From contig NZ_MRAE01000018.1 of assembly GCF_002008345.1 (NCBI RefSeq), positions 1 to 63,391 of the forward strand: a stretch of 63,391 nt of DNA. The letters are read 5' to 3'. The DNA is from Clostridium tepidum. GTDB taxonomy: Bacteria; Bacillota; Clostridia; Clostridiales; Clostridiaceae. The first letter of the stretch is position 1. Each line of letters opens with the position of its first letter. Below, piece after piece: positions 25,842-34,695 of this stretch. A program made the translations under genes and the position numbers. Under the pieces are notes generated by a model. That model did not search any database, was not told the DNA's origin, and saw only the letters and a list, made by a program, of their open reading frames with translations.

Positions 25842-26579
25842 CTATCTACATAACTTTTTTAACTTTTTTTCTTGTATTTTATAAAGTATTCTACCACAAT
25901 TATCACAACAAACTATATTTTCTTCTTTTTTTATATTATCTAAAATCATACTTGAAACCCGAACTCTGCACCCTATACATATTCCCTTTTCTAAAGGTAC
26001 TATAGCTATTTTTTTAGATTCTTTTATTTTATCAAATTTCTCTAGAATGTCTTTTTCAATAATAGCCCTTGTATCTTTTATAGATTTTTCACATAAATTT
26101 ATTTTCATTTTAGCTTCATTTATTTTTTTACTACTAGCTTTTTTATAGTCATCAAAATTTATTTTTATTATTTTTAATTTCTCTCTTAAATTTTCTTTTT
26201 CTGTACTTATTTTTTCATCCTTTTCTATTAATTTTATAGCTAAATTTTCTAGTTCTTTTATTGTATTCTTACTTTTTTCTATATCATTTTCAAACCTTTC
26301 TATTAGCTTTATATCACTTATTGCCTCATTATAAAGAAAGTATTCCTTTTCTTCTATATTTTTATTTTCTCTTTTTATCTTTAAACTTATTTCTTTATAT
26401 TCTTTTTTTATATTTTCCAACTGCTCTTCTTTTAATTTATACTTTATTTTATTTTCTTCAAATTTATCTTTTAGCTTTTTTAAAAAATATATATCAGAAC
26501 CATCCTTCAGCACCTTATTATTATTTTCTAATTCAATATAATAATTTTGAAGTTTAATTAATAAATCTAAATTTTTCAT
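25842..26579 (-). CDS. coiled-coil protein with C-terminal C4 zinc ribbon (zf-RING_7)
   Basis: About 245 residues. Long coiled coil (about 20-200, rich in K/E with heptads) is followed by a C4 zinc ribbon: GICIGCRVRVSS and VCCDNCGRILY. The family is conserved next to nif3 and trmK in clostridia and beyond; its function is not established, with suggestions of nucleic acid or ribosome quality-control roles. AAAGGAG before ATG 26579 sets the start. It is downstream of nif3 on the same strand. Confidence 0.85.
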   Translation of the reverse strand: MKNLDLLIKLQNYYIELENNNKVLKDGSDIYFLKKLKDKFEENKIKYKLKEEQLENIKKEYKEISLKIKRENKNIEEKEYFLYNEAISDIKLIERFENDIEKSKNTIKELENLAIKLIEKDEKISTEKENLREKLKIIKINFDDYKKASSKKINEAKMKINLCEKSIKDTRAIIEKDILEKFDKIKESKKIAIVPLEKGICIGCRVRVSSMILDNIKKEENIVCCDNCGRILYKIQEKKLKKLCR

Positions 26580-26715
26580 AGTTTCATTCTCCTTTAAAAT
26601 ATAATTTTTAATTTTAAAGAGATACCCCCTTACATTATACATAATAATTTTAAAATCTATGTTATATATGTGTTATGAATATATAAAAATAGAAATGAGC
26701 ATACTAAACTCATTT

Positions 26716-27519
26716 CTATTTATACTTATAGGGTGAAAAATTACTTTCAGCTAAAAGAACATCATTTTTAAAACCCATTTTTTCTATTCTATTTTTTAAC
26801 CATTTATAAAAGCATTGTAAAGCTGGCCATTCTGTATGGAAATGGCCTGCATCAATAACTGCTATTTTTTCTTCTATTAAATCACTTACATAATGATATG
26901 TAGTATCTCCTGTTATTACGCAATCTGCTCCTAAAGATTTTGCTTTATTAAAATAATCTTGACCACTACCATTTATTATAGCTACTTTTTTTATTTTTAG
27001 AGAGTCTTCTCCTGAGTATCTTACCATAGAAATTTTAAAAGATTCTTTTACAATTTCACATAATTTATTTAATGTAACTTCTTTTTTTAAATATCCTATT
27101 CTTCCTATACCCGCATTATCGTTATAAGTGCTAGGATCTAATATTTTTAAATCTTGTAAATTTAAAAGCTCTGCTACTATTTGATTAAATCCATTTTCTG
27201 TAGAATCAAGGTTTGTATGACTAGAATATAAATTTATATCATTTTTTATCAATTCTATTATTTTTTTACCTAATAAAGTATCTGTAGTTATAGATGAAGG
27301 TTTTTTAAATAATAAAGGATGATGAGTAACTATCAAATTACACTCCTTTTCCTTTGCCTCTTCTATTACATCTAAGGTACAATCTAAAGCAACCAATATT
27401 TTATTTACAGTAGCTCTAGAATCCCCTATCATAAGCCCTACATTATCATAACTTTCCTTTAAATATAAAGGAGCATGTTCTTCTATTATATTTTCTATAT
27501 TTTTCACATTTAAATGCAT
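26716..27519 (-). CDS. Nif3-like dinuclear metal centre protein
   Basis: 267 residues. Conserved metal ligands are in VTHHPLLFKKP and, near the C terminus, DAGHFHTEWPALQ. NVGLMIGD and SSHTNLDS also match the family. Nif3 proteins form hexameric toroids with two metals per subunit; a GTP cyclohydrolase I type 2 label is widespread but unproven. The start overlaps the trmK stop by 10 bases, showing translational coupling, as in Bacillus yqfO-trmK. Confidence 0.92.
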   Translation of the reverse strand: MHLNVKNIENIIEEHAPLYLKESYDNVGLMIGDSRATVNKILVALDCTLDVIEEAKEKECNLIVTHHPLLFKKPSSITTDTLLGKKIIELIKNDINLYSSHTNLDSTENGFNQIVAELLNLQDLKILDPSTYNDNAGIGRIGYLKKEVTLNKLCEIVKESFKISMVRYSGEDSLKIKKVAIINGSGQDYFNKAKSLGADCVITGDTTYHYVSDLIEEKIAVIDAGHFHTEWPALQCFYKWLKNRIEKMGFKNDVLLAESNFSPYKYK

Positions 27520-28199
27520 TTTACCAGCTCCTCCAATTTAATTATTTTTTGTTTTATTTCACTTTTTCTTAATGCAACACTTTCTGTGTCTTCTGTTATA
27601 TATTTTAATATTTTTTGGTATTTATCAATATTGTTATATAAAAATTTCTTTATTAGTGGATGTTTAGTATTTATAAGATACTCTCCTATTTCATAATATA
27701 TACTATCTACAGATTTAGGATTTTCATCATATTTTATTTTTATAATTTCATAGAATCTATTATCTTCAAACACTAAAGATTCTTTTAATATTTTATATCC
27801 CATACTATATATGTGCTTTCTTAAAGCTTCTGGATTTTGTACTGGTTGTAGTACTAGAAAATCTAAAGTTTTAAAAACTTCCTTTGATTCTTCTAATATA
27901 TCCTTTATAAGATGTCCACCCATGCCTGCAATTACAGCACTATTAACCTCTTTAGGATGTATTTTAGTAAGTCCTGTGCCTAATCTGCATTGAATTTTAC
28001 TTTGTAATCTATGAGAATTAATATTGTTTTTTGCTCTATCTAAAGGGCCTTTATTTATATCTGCTGCTATAGCACTTTTACATATATTATTTTTAATTAA
28101 ATATATTGGAATATATGCGTGATCTGTCCCTACATCTACTACAGATTCACATTTGTCTACCATATTTGCTATTTCCTTCAATCTTAAACTTATTTCCAT
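27510..28199 (-). CDS. trmK: tRNA (adenine22-N1)-methyltransferase TrmK
   Basis: 229 residues. A class I SAM fold has motif I VVDVGTDHAYIPIYL, then AADINKGPLDRAK, VIAGMGGHLI and LVLQPVQNPEALRKH. A C-terminal helical domain follows. TrmK makes m1A22 in tRNA. GGAG lies 6 bases before ATG 28199, preferred over ATG 28214. It overlaps nif3 and lies downstream of rpoD and the PH-domain gene. Confidence 0.93.
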   Translation of the reverse strand: MEISLRLKEIANMVDKCESVVDVGTDHAYIPIYLIKNNICKSAIAADINKGPLDRAKNNINSHRLQSKIQCRLGTGLTKIHPKEVNSAVIAGMGGHLIKDILEESKEVFKTLDFLVLQPVQNPEALRKHIYSMGYKILKESLVFEDNRFYEIIKIKYDENPKSVDSIYYEIGEYLINTKHPLIKKFLYNNIDKYQKILKYITEDTESVALRKSEIKQKIIKLEELVKCI

Positions 28200-28274
28200 A
28201 TCTAACTCCTGCATATATGTTATATTTATCTTTTAAAATAATAACAATTATATATATTTTACAAAATCATAATG

Positions 28275-29162
28275 TTATAAAAAAACATGTAATATTCTTA
28301 TTTGAAATATTAAAAATACTGTTGAAAAAAACAATGATATATATAAAAATTTATAAGCATAATTTTTATCATATTTTGAATAAAAATATGATACATAATA
28401 CATACAAAATAATATAACCATATTTAAAGCTCCATACATCATTTGTTTAAAAGCAAATTGTTTACCTTCTCCAAAACCCACTGGAGTAAATTTTGCATCA
28501 AACACAAGAGGCATTTTATCCGGTAAAAGATTATATAAATAAAATATCATAGGTGTTAAAGTTATTATTAATATCATAATAGTTACAATTATAAATGGAG
28601 TAAAATACCTTTTATCTTTAAATATATTAGTATTTTTGTCTAATTTAAATTGCCAATCTCGCTCTTGTATCCCGGCTTGTTTTAGCATTTTTTCAAACTC
28701 TTCTATCTTTTCGGGAGATATACCATAATTTATTTTATCTGTTTTTAAATATATTATACTTTTATTTGAAGTTACATACATATAGGTATTACCTAACTTA
28801 TCTATTATATTTCTCCCTATTGCATAATAATATTTGCTAAATCCAGATATTCTCATACTTTTCATATATCCAGATTGTTTTTTATACCCTCGTATTTCTT
28901 TAATAGGAATTACAACTTTTTTCAATCCAAATATACTATTTATATAAATATTTTCTTGATCTAGACAATAATAAACTGTGGAATACATCAATATATAGTA
29001 AATAAAATATATATCCAAGCCTATTAAACAGATTTTTAATAATTCCATTATTTCATAAGAATCTACTAAAAGCATTAATAAAATTACTGCTGCGTTATAT
29101 ATTATGGTATTAGTTATTATAGAAAGTAATCCTGATCCACTTATAGGCTTAAATTTATTCAT
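28275..29162 (-). CDS. membrane protein with bacterial PH domain
   Basis: About 295 residues. Two N-terminal helices (about 13-32 and 40-62) lead to a PH-like domain (70-165; VVIPIKEIRGYKK...). A third helix (FTPFIIVTIMILIITLTPMIFYL) is followed by a DUF1648-like segment LPDKMPLVFDAKFTPVGF and two more helices. Its function is unknown. GGTAGGTG before ATG 29162 sets the start over GTG 29171. It follows the rpoD terminator. Confidence 0.75.
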   Translation of the reverse strand: MNKFKPISGSGLLSIITNTIIYNAAVILLMLLVDSYEIMELLKICLIGLDIYFIYYILMYSTVYYCLDQENIYINSIFGLKKVVIPIKEIRGYKKQSGYMKSMRISGFSKYYYAIGRNIIDKLGNTYMYVTSNKSIIYLKTDKINYGISPEKIEEFEKMLKQAGIQERDWQFKLDKNTNIFKDKRYFTPFIIVTIMILIITLTPMIFYLYNLLPDKMPLVFDAKFTPVGFGEGKQFAFKQMMYGALNMVILFCMYYVSYFYSKYDKNYAYKFLYISLFFSTVFLIFQIRILHVFL

Positions 29163-29206
29163 ATTTATCACCTACCTTATTACATGAACATTATATCATT
29201 ATAAGT

Positions 29207-29235
29207 AAAAAAAAAAAAGCACCTTATATTGGTGC
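29207..29235 (-). terminator. terminator of dnaG-rpoD
   Basis: On the minus strand GCACC, loop AATATAA and GGTGC are followed by twelve T, beginning just after the rpoD stop codon. Confidence 0.85.
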
Positions 29236-29236
29236 A

Positions 29237-30322
29237 TTAATCTAAGTAATCTTTTAGCTTTTTACTTCTACTTGGGTGTCTTAATTTTCTCAAAGCTTTT
29301 GCTTCTATTTGTCTTATTCTTTCTCTTGTTACATTGAATTCTTTTCCAACTTCCTCTAACGTTCTAGCTCTTCCATCATCTAAACCAAATCTTAATCTTA
29401 AAACTTTTTCTTCTCTTGGTGTTAATGTATCTAAAACATTAATTAATTGTTCTTTTAACATTGTGAAAGCTGCTGCTTCTGCTGGTGCTGGTGCTTCATC
29501 ATCTGGAATAAAATCTCCTAAATGACTATCCTCTTCTTCCCCAATTGGAGTCTCTAAAGAAACGGGTTCTTGAGCTATTTTCATTATTTCTCTTACTTTA
29601 TCTACAGGCATTTCCATAATCTTAGCTACTTCTTCTGGTTGTGGCTCTCTACCTAGTTCTTGTAATAGCTGTCTTGATACTCTTATAAGTTTATTTATAG
29701 TTTCTACCATATGAACTGGTATTCTTATAGTTCTTGCTTGGTCTGCTATAGCTCTTGTAATAGCCTGCCTTATCCACCAAGTAGCATAAGTACTAAATTT
29801 GTACCCTTTTCTATAATCAAATTTTTCTACAGCTTTTATTAAACCCAAGTTACCTTCTTGTATAAGATCTAAAAACAACATTCCTCTTCCTACATATCTC
29901 TTTGCAATACTTACAACAAGTCTTAAATTAGCTTCCGCTAATTTTTTCTTAGCACTCATATCTCCAGCTTCTATTCTTTGTGCTAATTCTATTTCTTCTT
30001 CTGAAGTTAATAATGCTACTTTACCTATTTCTTTTAAATACATTCTAACAGGATCATCTATAGCTATACCTTCAGGAACTGATAAATCAATATCCTCTTC
30101 CTTCACGTCTAATTCATTCATATCACCTGTAACTTCTACACCCATAGATTCTAATACATCATAAATCTTTTCAATTTGTTCTGGGCTTAAATCTATTTCT
30201 TCTAATTCATCCATAATTTCTTTGTAACTTAATGATCCGCTTTTTTTACCTTTATCTATCAACCGCCTAACTAACTTCATTTTTTCATTTTTATCCTTAG
30301 CAGTATTTTTCTTTTCTTTCAT
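29237..30322 (-). CDS. rpoD: primary RNA polymerase sigma factor RpoD (SigA)
   Basis: 361 residues. A short region 1.1 is followed by region 1.2 ([22 protein letters not shown]) and region 2 ([58 protein letters not shown] region). Region 3 is [11 protein letters not shown], and region 4 is [17 protein letters not shown] with its [30 protein letters not shown]. It directs housekeeping transcription. It lies 24 bases after dnaG, the classical macromolecular synthesis operon. Confidence 0.98.
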   Translation of the reverse strand: MKEKKNTAKDKNEKMKLVRRLIDKGKKSGSLSYKEIMDELEEIDLSPEQIEKIYDVLESMGVEVTGDMNELDVKEEDIDLSVPEGIAIDDPVRMYLKEIGKVALLTSEEEIELAQRIEAGDMSAKKKLAEANLRLVVSIAKRYVGRGMLFLDLIQEGNLGLIKAVEKFDYRKGYKFSTYATWWIRQAITRAIADQARTIRIPVHMVETINKLIRVSRQLLQELGREPQPEEVAKIMEMPVDKVREIMKIAQEPVSLETPIGEEEDSHLGDFIPDDEAPAPAEAAAFTMLKEQLINVLDTLTPREEKVLRLRFGLDDGRARTLEEVGKEFNVTRERIRQIEAKALRKLRHPSRSKKLKDYLD

Positions 30323-30346
30323 TATAAGTGTAGCCTCCTTTCGCCA

Positions 30347-32119
30347 TTATTTCATGGCCCCTAAGGTTTTCTTTACTTTTATGAGTTCTTGGCTCATTTT
30401 TATAGTTTCATCTAGATTTCCTTGTGCTTCATGTTCTTTAATCTTTTTAAGTAAATCTTCCTTATATTTTTCCAATTTATATTTTTTAATATTTAATATA
30501 GCATCATCTATAAACTTTTTACTTTCATCTTCTTTGTAAATAAAATTGGTATTTAGTATATTTACCCATTCTTTAGATGTTTCTACATTTTTATTACATA
30601 GGGTTTCTATGTGTAATTCTTTATTTTGTATATTTGAGTCTTCTAAAGTATCTTTTATATATTTATATATTGTCTTATGAGTTTCCTCTATTATATCCTG
30701 CTCATTTATATTATTTTTTATATATTCATAAATATTATTATAATTAAACATTAACTGGAGGATAAATCTTTCAGCTCTTATATAAGCTGGCTCTAGATAC
30801 AATTTTTGTCCAAAAGCTTCCAACATATTCACTTCTTTTTCATTTTTCCTAGAATTTTGGTTATTTTTGTTTAATTGGTCATATAAAGTCTGAATTTCTA
30901 TATTGGTTTCCTCTGACAATCTTCTTATGTACATGTCTTTTTCTACAGGATCTAAATCTTCTATAATTTTTATATATCTATCTATATATTTTATAACTTG
31001 CCTTTTATCCCTAATATTTAAATCCTGCCTTATAATTTTTAATTTATACTCTATAAGAGGCAAAGCTTCTTTTACTAATTTTAAGTAAGCTTCTTTTCCA
31101 TGAGCTTTTACAAATTGATCTGGATCTTTCCCATCTGGCACAGTTAATATTTCTACACTTAATCCCACATCTTTTAATATTTCTAAGCCCCTCTGAGTTG
31201 CTAATTGTCCTGCTGTATCTGCGTCATAAGATATTATAACTTTATCTGCATATCGTTTTAAAAGTCTAGCTTGATTTGTAGTTAGAGCTGTTCCTAGAGA
31301 TGCTACAGAATTCTTTATACCATATTGATGTAATGTGATACAATCCATATATCCTTCTACTATTATTAATACTCTATCTTTATTTTCTTTTATTGCATAA
31401 TTTAATCCATATAAATTTATGCCTTTTTTAAATACCATAGTTTCTGGTGAATTTAAGTATTTGGGTTTAGCATTATTTAGCACTCTTCCCCCAAAACCTA
31501 TTACCTTTCCTCTATAATCAAAGACTGGAAACATAACTCTGTTTCTAAATCTATCATAATAAGATCCACTTTTACCTTTTATAATAAGACCAGCAGATAT
31601 CATATCTAATTCTGTATATCCTTTTGTTTTTAAATGCCTTAAAAGCCCATCCCAACTATCTTTAGAGTATCCCAATCCAAATCTTTTAATTATTGACTTT
31701 GTAACACCCCTATTTAAAAAATAATTTATAGCATTTTTATTTATTATAAGATTATTAAAAAAATATCTAGCTGCTTCTACATTTATTCTATAAATTTTAT
31801 CTTTAGGATTATTTCTATTTTCTTTTTTATTTTCCTCTATATCTATGTTTACTCTTTCTGCTAAAATTTTTATGGCCTCTGGGAAAGCAACATTTTTTGT
31901 CTTCATTACATAAGTTACAACATTTCCTGCTTCTCCGCATCCAAAACATTTATAGATTTGCTTATCTTGTGACACACTAAAGGAAGGTGTTTTTTCATGA
32001 TGAAAAGGACATAACCCAAAATAGTTCCTTCCACTGCTTTTAAGCTTTATGTCCCCTGATATAACATCTACAATATCGTTTAGTTCTATTACCTTTTGGA
32101 CGACATCTTCCGATATCAA
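30347..32119 (-). CDS. dnaG: DNA primase DnaG
   Basis: 590 residues. An N-terminal CHC2 zinc finger (CPFHHEKTPSFSV and KCFGCGEAGN) is followed by the catalytic core (FGLGYSKDSWDGL, KYLNSPET) and Toprim motifs (VEGYMDCITLHQYG and SYDADTAG). A divergent C-terminal helicase-binding domain (about 430-590) ends the protein. DnaG makes primers for lagging-strand synthesis. The start is TTG with GGTGGGAG 6 bases upstream. It is first in the dnaG-rpoD operon. Confidence 0.97.
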   Translation of the reverse strand: MISEDVVQKVIELNDIVDVISGDIKLKSSGRNYFGLCPFHHEKTPSFSVSQDKQIYKCFGCGEAGNVVTYVMKTKNVAFPEAIKILAERVNIDIEENKKENRNNPKDKIYRINVEAARYFFNNLIINKNAINYFLNRGVTKSIIKRFGLGYSKDSWDGLLRHLKTKGYTELDMISAGLIIKGKSGSYYDRFRNRVMFPVFDYRGKVIGFGGRVLNNAKPKYLNSPETMVFKKGINLYGLNYAIKENKDRVLIIVEGYMDCITLHQYGIKNSVASLGTALTTNQARLLKRYADKVIISYDADTAGQLATQRGLEILKDVGLSVEILTVPDGKDPDQFVKAHGKEAYLKLVKEALPLIEYKLKIIRQDLNIRDKRQVIKYIDRYIKIIEDLDPVEKDMYIRRLSEETNIEIQTLYDQLNKNNQNSRKNEKEVNMLEAFGQKLYLEPAYIRAERFILQLMFNYNNIYEYIKNNINEQDIIEETHKTIYKYIKDTLEDSNIQNKELHIETLCNKNVETSKEWVNILNTNFIYKEDESKKFIDDAILNIKKYKLEKYKEDLLKKIKEHEAQGNLDETIKMSQELIKVKKTLGAMK

Positions 32120-32264
32120 TGACTACTCCCACCTTACTCTTTAATATTTTATGAATATATTATTTTAGAAATACGTAGGCAAAAATAATATATTCGACAA
32201 AAACTTTATATTTCCTTCTAGGTTTTCGAATATTTTTAAACTTTTGTTATAAACTCACTATAAT

Positions 32265-32291
32265 ATATTCTTTATAAATGCTTAATTTCCT
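32265..32291 (-). promoter_or_regulatory. candidate sigma-H promoter of dnaG-rpoD
   Basis: On the minus strand AGGAAAT, 14 bases, GAATAT matches the sigma-H pattern AGGAWWW and GAATWW. In Bacillus the same operon has a sigma-H promoter used on entry to sporulation. A TATAGT-like vegetative box overlaps nearby. Confidence 0.45.
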
Positions 32292-32401
32292 TCAATTTTC
32301 AATAATTTTTATTTTTCACTTATATATCGGCACTTTTTATCACATAAACTTATATATTTTACTTTTTTTTCTATTGAATATTATACCCAATTCATAATTT
32401 T

Positions 32402-33430
32402 TTAATATATTACTATTTTAGGGACATATATATTATTGAAAATATGTAAGCAATAATCATCACTCATACCTGCTATATAATCTGCTACCCCTATATATAA
32501 ACCTTCTTCCTTTGCTATACTTTTATAAAGTTTTGGCATTTTTTCAGGATTTTTAACAAAATAATCAAAAACTTGTTTTAACACAAATTTAGCTTTTTCT
32601 CTTTCTGTTTTTAATATTTTTCCATTGTATATTTTTTTGAATAAATATTTTCTTAATTCATATAAAGCAGATTCTTTCTCATCACTTAATGATACTTCTA
32701 TCAGCCCCTTTTCTATATTATTTAATGTGTTTTTTATACAATCTATAACTAAAATATTTATTCTTTCTCCATGAGTATTTCCAAGACAATATAATAACTC
32801 CTTCGGTATATCCTCTTGAAATAAAAGTCCCGCTCTTATAGAATCATCTATATCATGATTTACATAGGCAATCTTATCACTATACTTAACTACTTGCCCT
32901 TCTAAAGTATAAGCCTTAGGAGAATTTTTAGAAAATCCACTATGATACAATATACCATCTAATACTTCTTTCGTTAAATTTAGCCCCTTACCTTCTTTTT
33001 CTATTTTTTTAAGAACCCTTACGCTATTTTCATTATGTTTAAAACCACAAGGTAATAGTTCATTTAATACTTCTTCTCCATTATGAGCGAAAGCCACATG
33101 TCCTATATCGTGTCCTAAAGCTATTGCTTCTATTAAGTCTTCATTGAGCCCTATACCTTTACCTATAGTTTTGGCAATCTGTGCAACTTCTAAAGTATGA
33201 GTAAGCCTAGTTCTATAATGATCGCTGGAAGTTCTTATATATACTTGCGTTTTATGTTTTAGTCTTCTAAAGGATTTGCTATGAATAATTCTATCTCTAT
33301 CTACCATGAAAACTGTTCTTATATCATCTTCAGCCTCTGGTATTTCTCTTCCTTTAGAATTTATAGAAAGGAATGCTTTTTTATTGAATATTAATTTTTC
33401 TTTTTGTTCAATACTTTCTCTTACATTCAT
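32402..33430 (-). CDS. dgt: deoxyguanosinetriphosphate triphosphohydrolase-like protein
   Basis: 342 residues of the HD-domain dGTPase family. The opening [30 protein letters not shown] block is followed by HD residues in [18 protein letters not shown] and [16 protein letters not shown], then [17 protein letters not shown]. These enzymes split dNTPs to nucleoside and triphosphate and may guard genome fidelity. It lies upstream of dnaG on the same strand, separated by 282 bases that include the sigma-H candidate. Substrate preference is not testable here. Confidence 0.9.
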   Translation of the reverse strand: MNVRESIEQKEKLIFNKKAFLSINSKGREIPEAEDDIRTVFMVDRDRIIHSKSFRRLKHKTQVYIRTSSDHYRTRLTHTLEVAQIAKTIGKGIGLNEDLIEAIALGHDIGHVAFAHNGEEVLNELLPCGFKHNENSVRVLKKIEKEGKGLNLTKEVLDGILYHSGFSKNSPKAYTLEGQVVKYSDKIAYVNHDIDDSIRAGLLFQEDIPKELLYCLGNTHGERINILVIDCIKNTLNNIEKGLIEVSLSDEKESALYELRKYLFKKIYNGKILKTEREKAKFVLKQVFDYFVKNPEKMPKLYKSIAKEEGLYIGVADYIAGMSDDYCLHIFNNIYVPKIVIY

Positions 33431-33578
33431 AACATATCATCCTAACATTAAAATTAAAAATGTTTTTGTGTTATTAATTCTATATTAAGTTAAGAAGTCC
33501 TTTTTTTATTAAAGCGTTATAATAAATGATTTAAATTAATATCATTATAGAAGGAAATATTTTTTAAGGAGTGTTTAT

Positions 33579-34649
33579 ATGGCTTATATGCCTAAGTCAT
33601 TTGATATAAACTTATTATCTGAAGAAAACGTAAAAAAATACGTTTTGCCTAAATATAATTTACAAACTGCTGATATTTGTCAAATTAAATTTAAAAACAC
33701 AGCAAAACAAAGAGCTGTTTATAAGGTTACTTATGGGAATAGCTGTTATTGCCTAAAAAAAGTATATTTTGATGAAGCTGACTTATTATTTGTATATTCT
33801 GCTGTAGAATGGTTTTATAGAAATGAAATTAAAGTTCCTAGAATCCTTCCTGCTTGTGATGGAAACAGATTTGTAAATTATAATAATATGCTTTTTATAC
33901 TAACCCCTTGGATCGAAGGCGAAAAATGTGATTACGATAAAAAAGAACACATTATATATTCTATAGAAAATTTAGGTAAAATGCATGTCAGTGTGGGAAA
34001 TTTTGTACCTATAAAAGGTAGCAATATTAAAGAAAAAAATGATAGTATATATCGTTCTCATGAAAAACATTTTTTTCAACTTTTAAATTGTTCTAACTAT
34101 GCCTTTAAAGAAAAAGATAAATTCTCTAATATTTTTCTTAAAAATTTTGAAAAAAATATGTTATTAGCAAAAACTTCTGTGGATATAGCCAATAGCATAA
34201 ATGATAATAACTTACACAAATGCTTATGCCATTTAGATTATGTTAATAAAAATATTATATTATCACCGAATAATGATATATGGGTAATAGACTTTGATAA
34301 ATGTGCTATAGATTATAGAGTGCATGATATAGGTTATTTTTTGAGAAGACTTTTAAGAAGGAAAAATACGAACTGGAATACAAAATTGACAATTGAAGTT
34401 TTAGAATGTTATGATAAATTTATACCATTAAATCTAGATGAATATAGATATATATTAAGCTATTTATCCTTTCCTCAAAAATTTTGGAAAATATCTAAAG
34501 ACTATTATAAGAACATTAATAAATGTAATAAAAAATCTTTCCAAAAAATTTTAAAAAGCTCTGTAGAGTATGTAGATAATCAATGTAAATTTGTATATTT
34601 ATTTGGTAAACATATAGAATCTAAGTTTGGGCAAAATTTAATACAATAA
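33579..34649 (+). CDS. CotS family spore coat protein
   Basis: 356 residues of the aminoglycoside-phosphotransferase-like CotS/CotI/YutH group. Kinase-like residues are visible: an N-lobe Lys in CYCLKKVYFD, then CHLDYVNKNII (loop) and VIDFDKCAIDYRVHDIGYFLRR. The usual HGD is HLD. Family members coat the spore in Bacillus and clostridia; some phosphorylate spore proteins. Its coat role is inferred from family. It is a lone plus-strand gene with AAGGAGTG before ATG, ending at a bidirectional terminator shared with ppdK. Confidence 0.85.
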   Translation: MAYMPKSFDINLLSEENVKKYVLPKYNLQTADICQIKFKNTAKQRAVYKVTYGNSCYCLKKVYFDEADLLFVYSAVEWFYRNEIKVPRILPACDGNRFVNYNNMLFILTPWIEGEKCDYDKKEHIIYSIENLGKMHVSVGNFVPIKGSNIKEKNDSIYRSHEKHFFQLLNCSNYAFKEKDKFSNIFLKNFEKNMLLAKTSVDIANSINDNNLHKCLCHLDYVNKNIILSPNNDIWVIDFDKCAIDYRVHDIGYFLRRLLRRKNTNWNTKLTIEVLECYDKFIPLNLDEYRYILSYLSFPQKFWKISKDYYKNINKCNKKSFQKILKSSVEYVDNQCKFVYLFGKHIESKFGQNLIQ

Positions 34650-34650
34650 T

Positions 34651-34688
34651 AAAGATGTAAGCTAATTTTACATCTAGCTTACATCTTT
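34651..34688. terminator. bidirectional terminator between cotS-like gene and ppdK
   Basis: AAAGATGTAAGCT and AGCTTACATCTTT form a perfect 13-base stem with a 12-base loop, one base after the coat gene stop and seven bases before the ppdK end. Confidence 0.8.
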
Positions 34689-34695
34689 TATTCTA

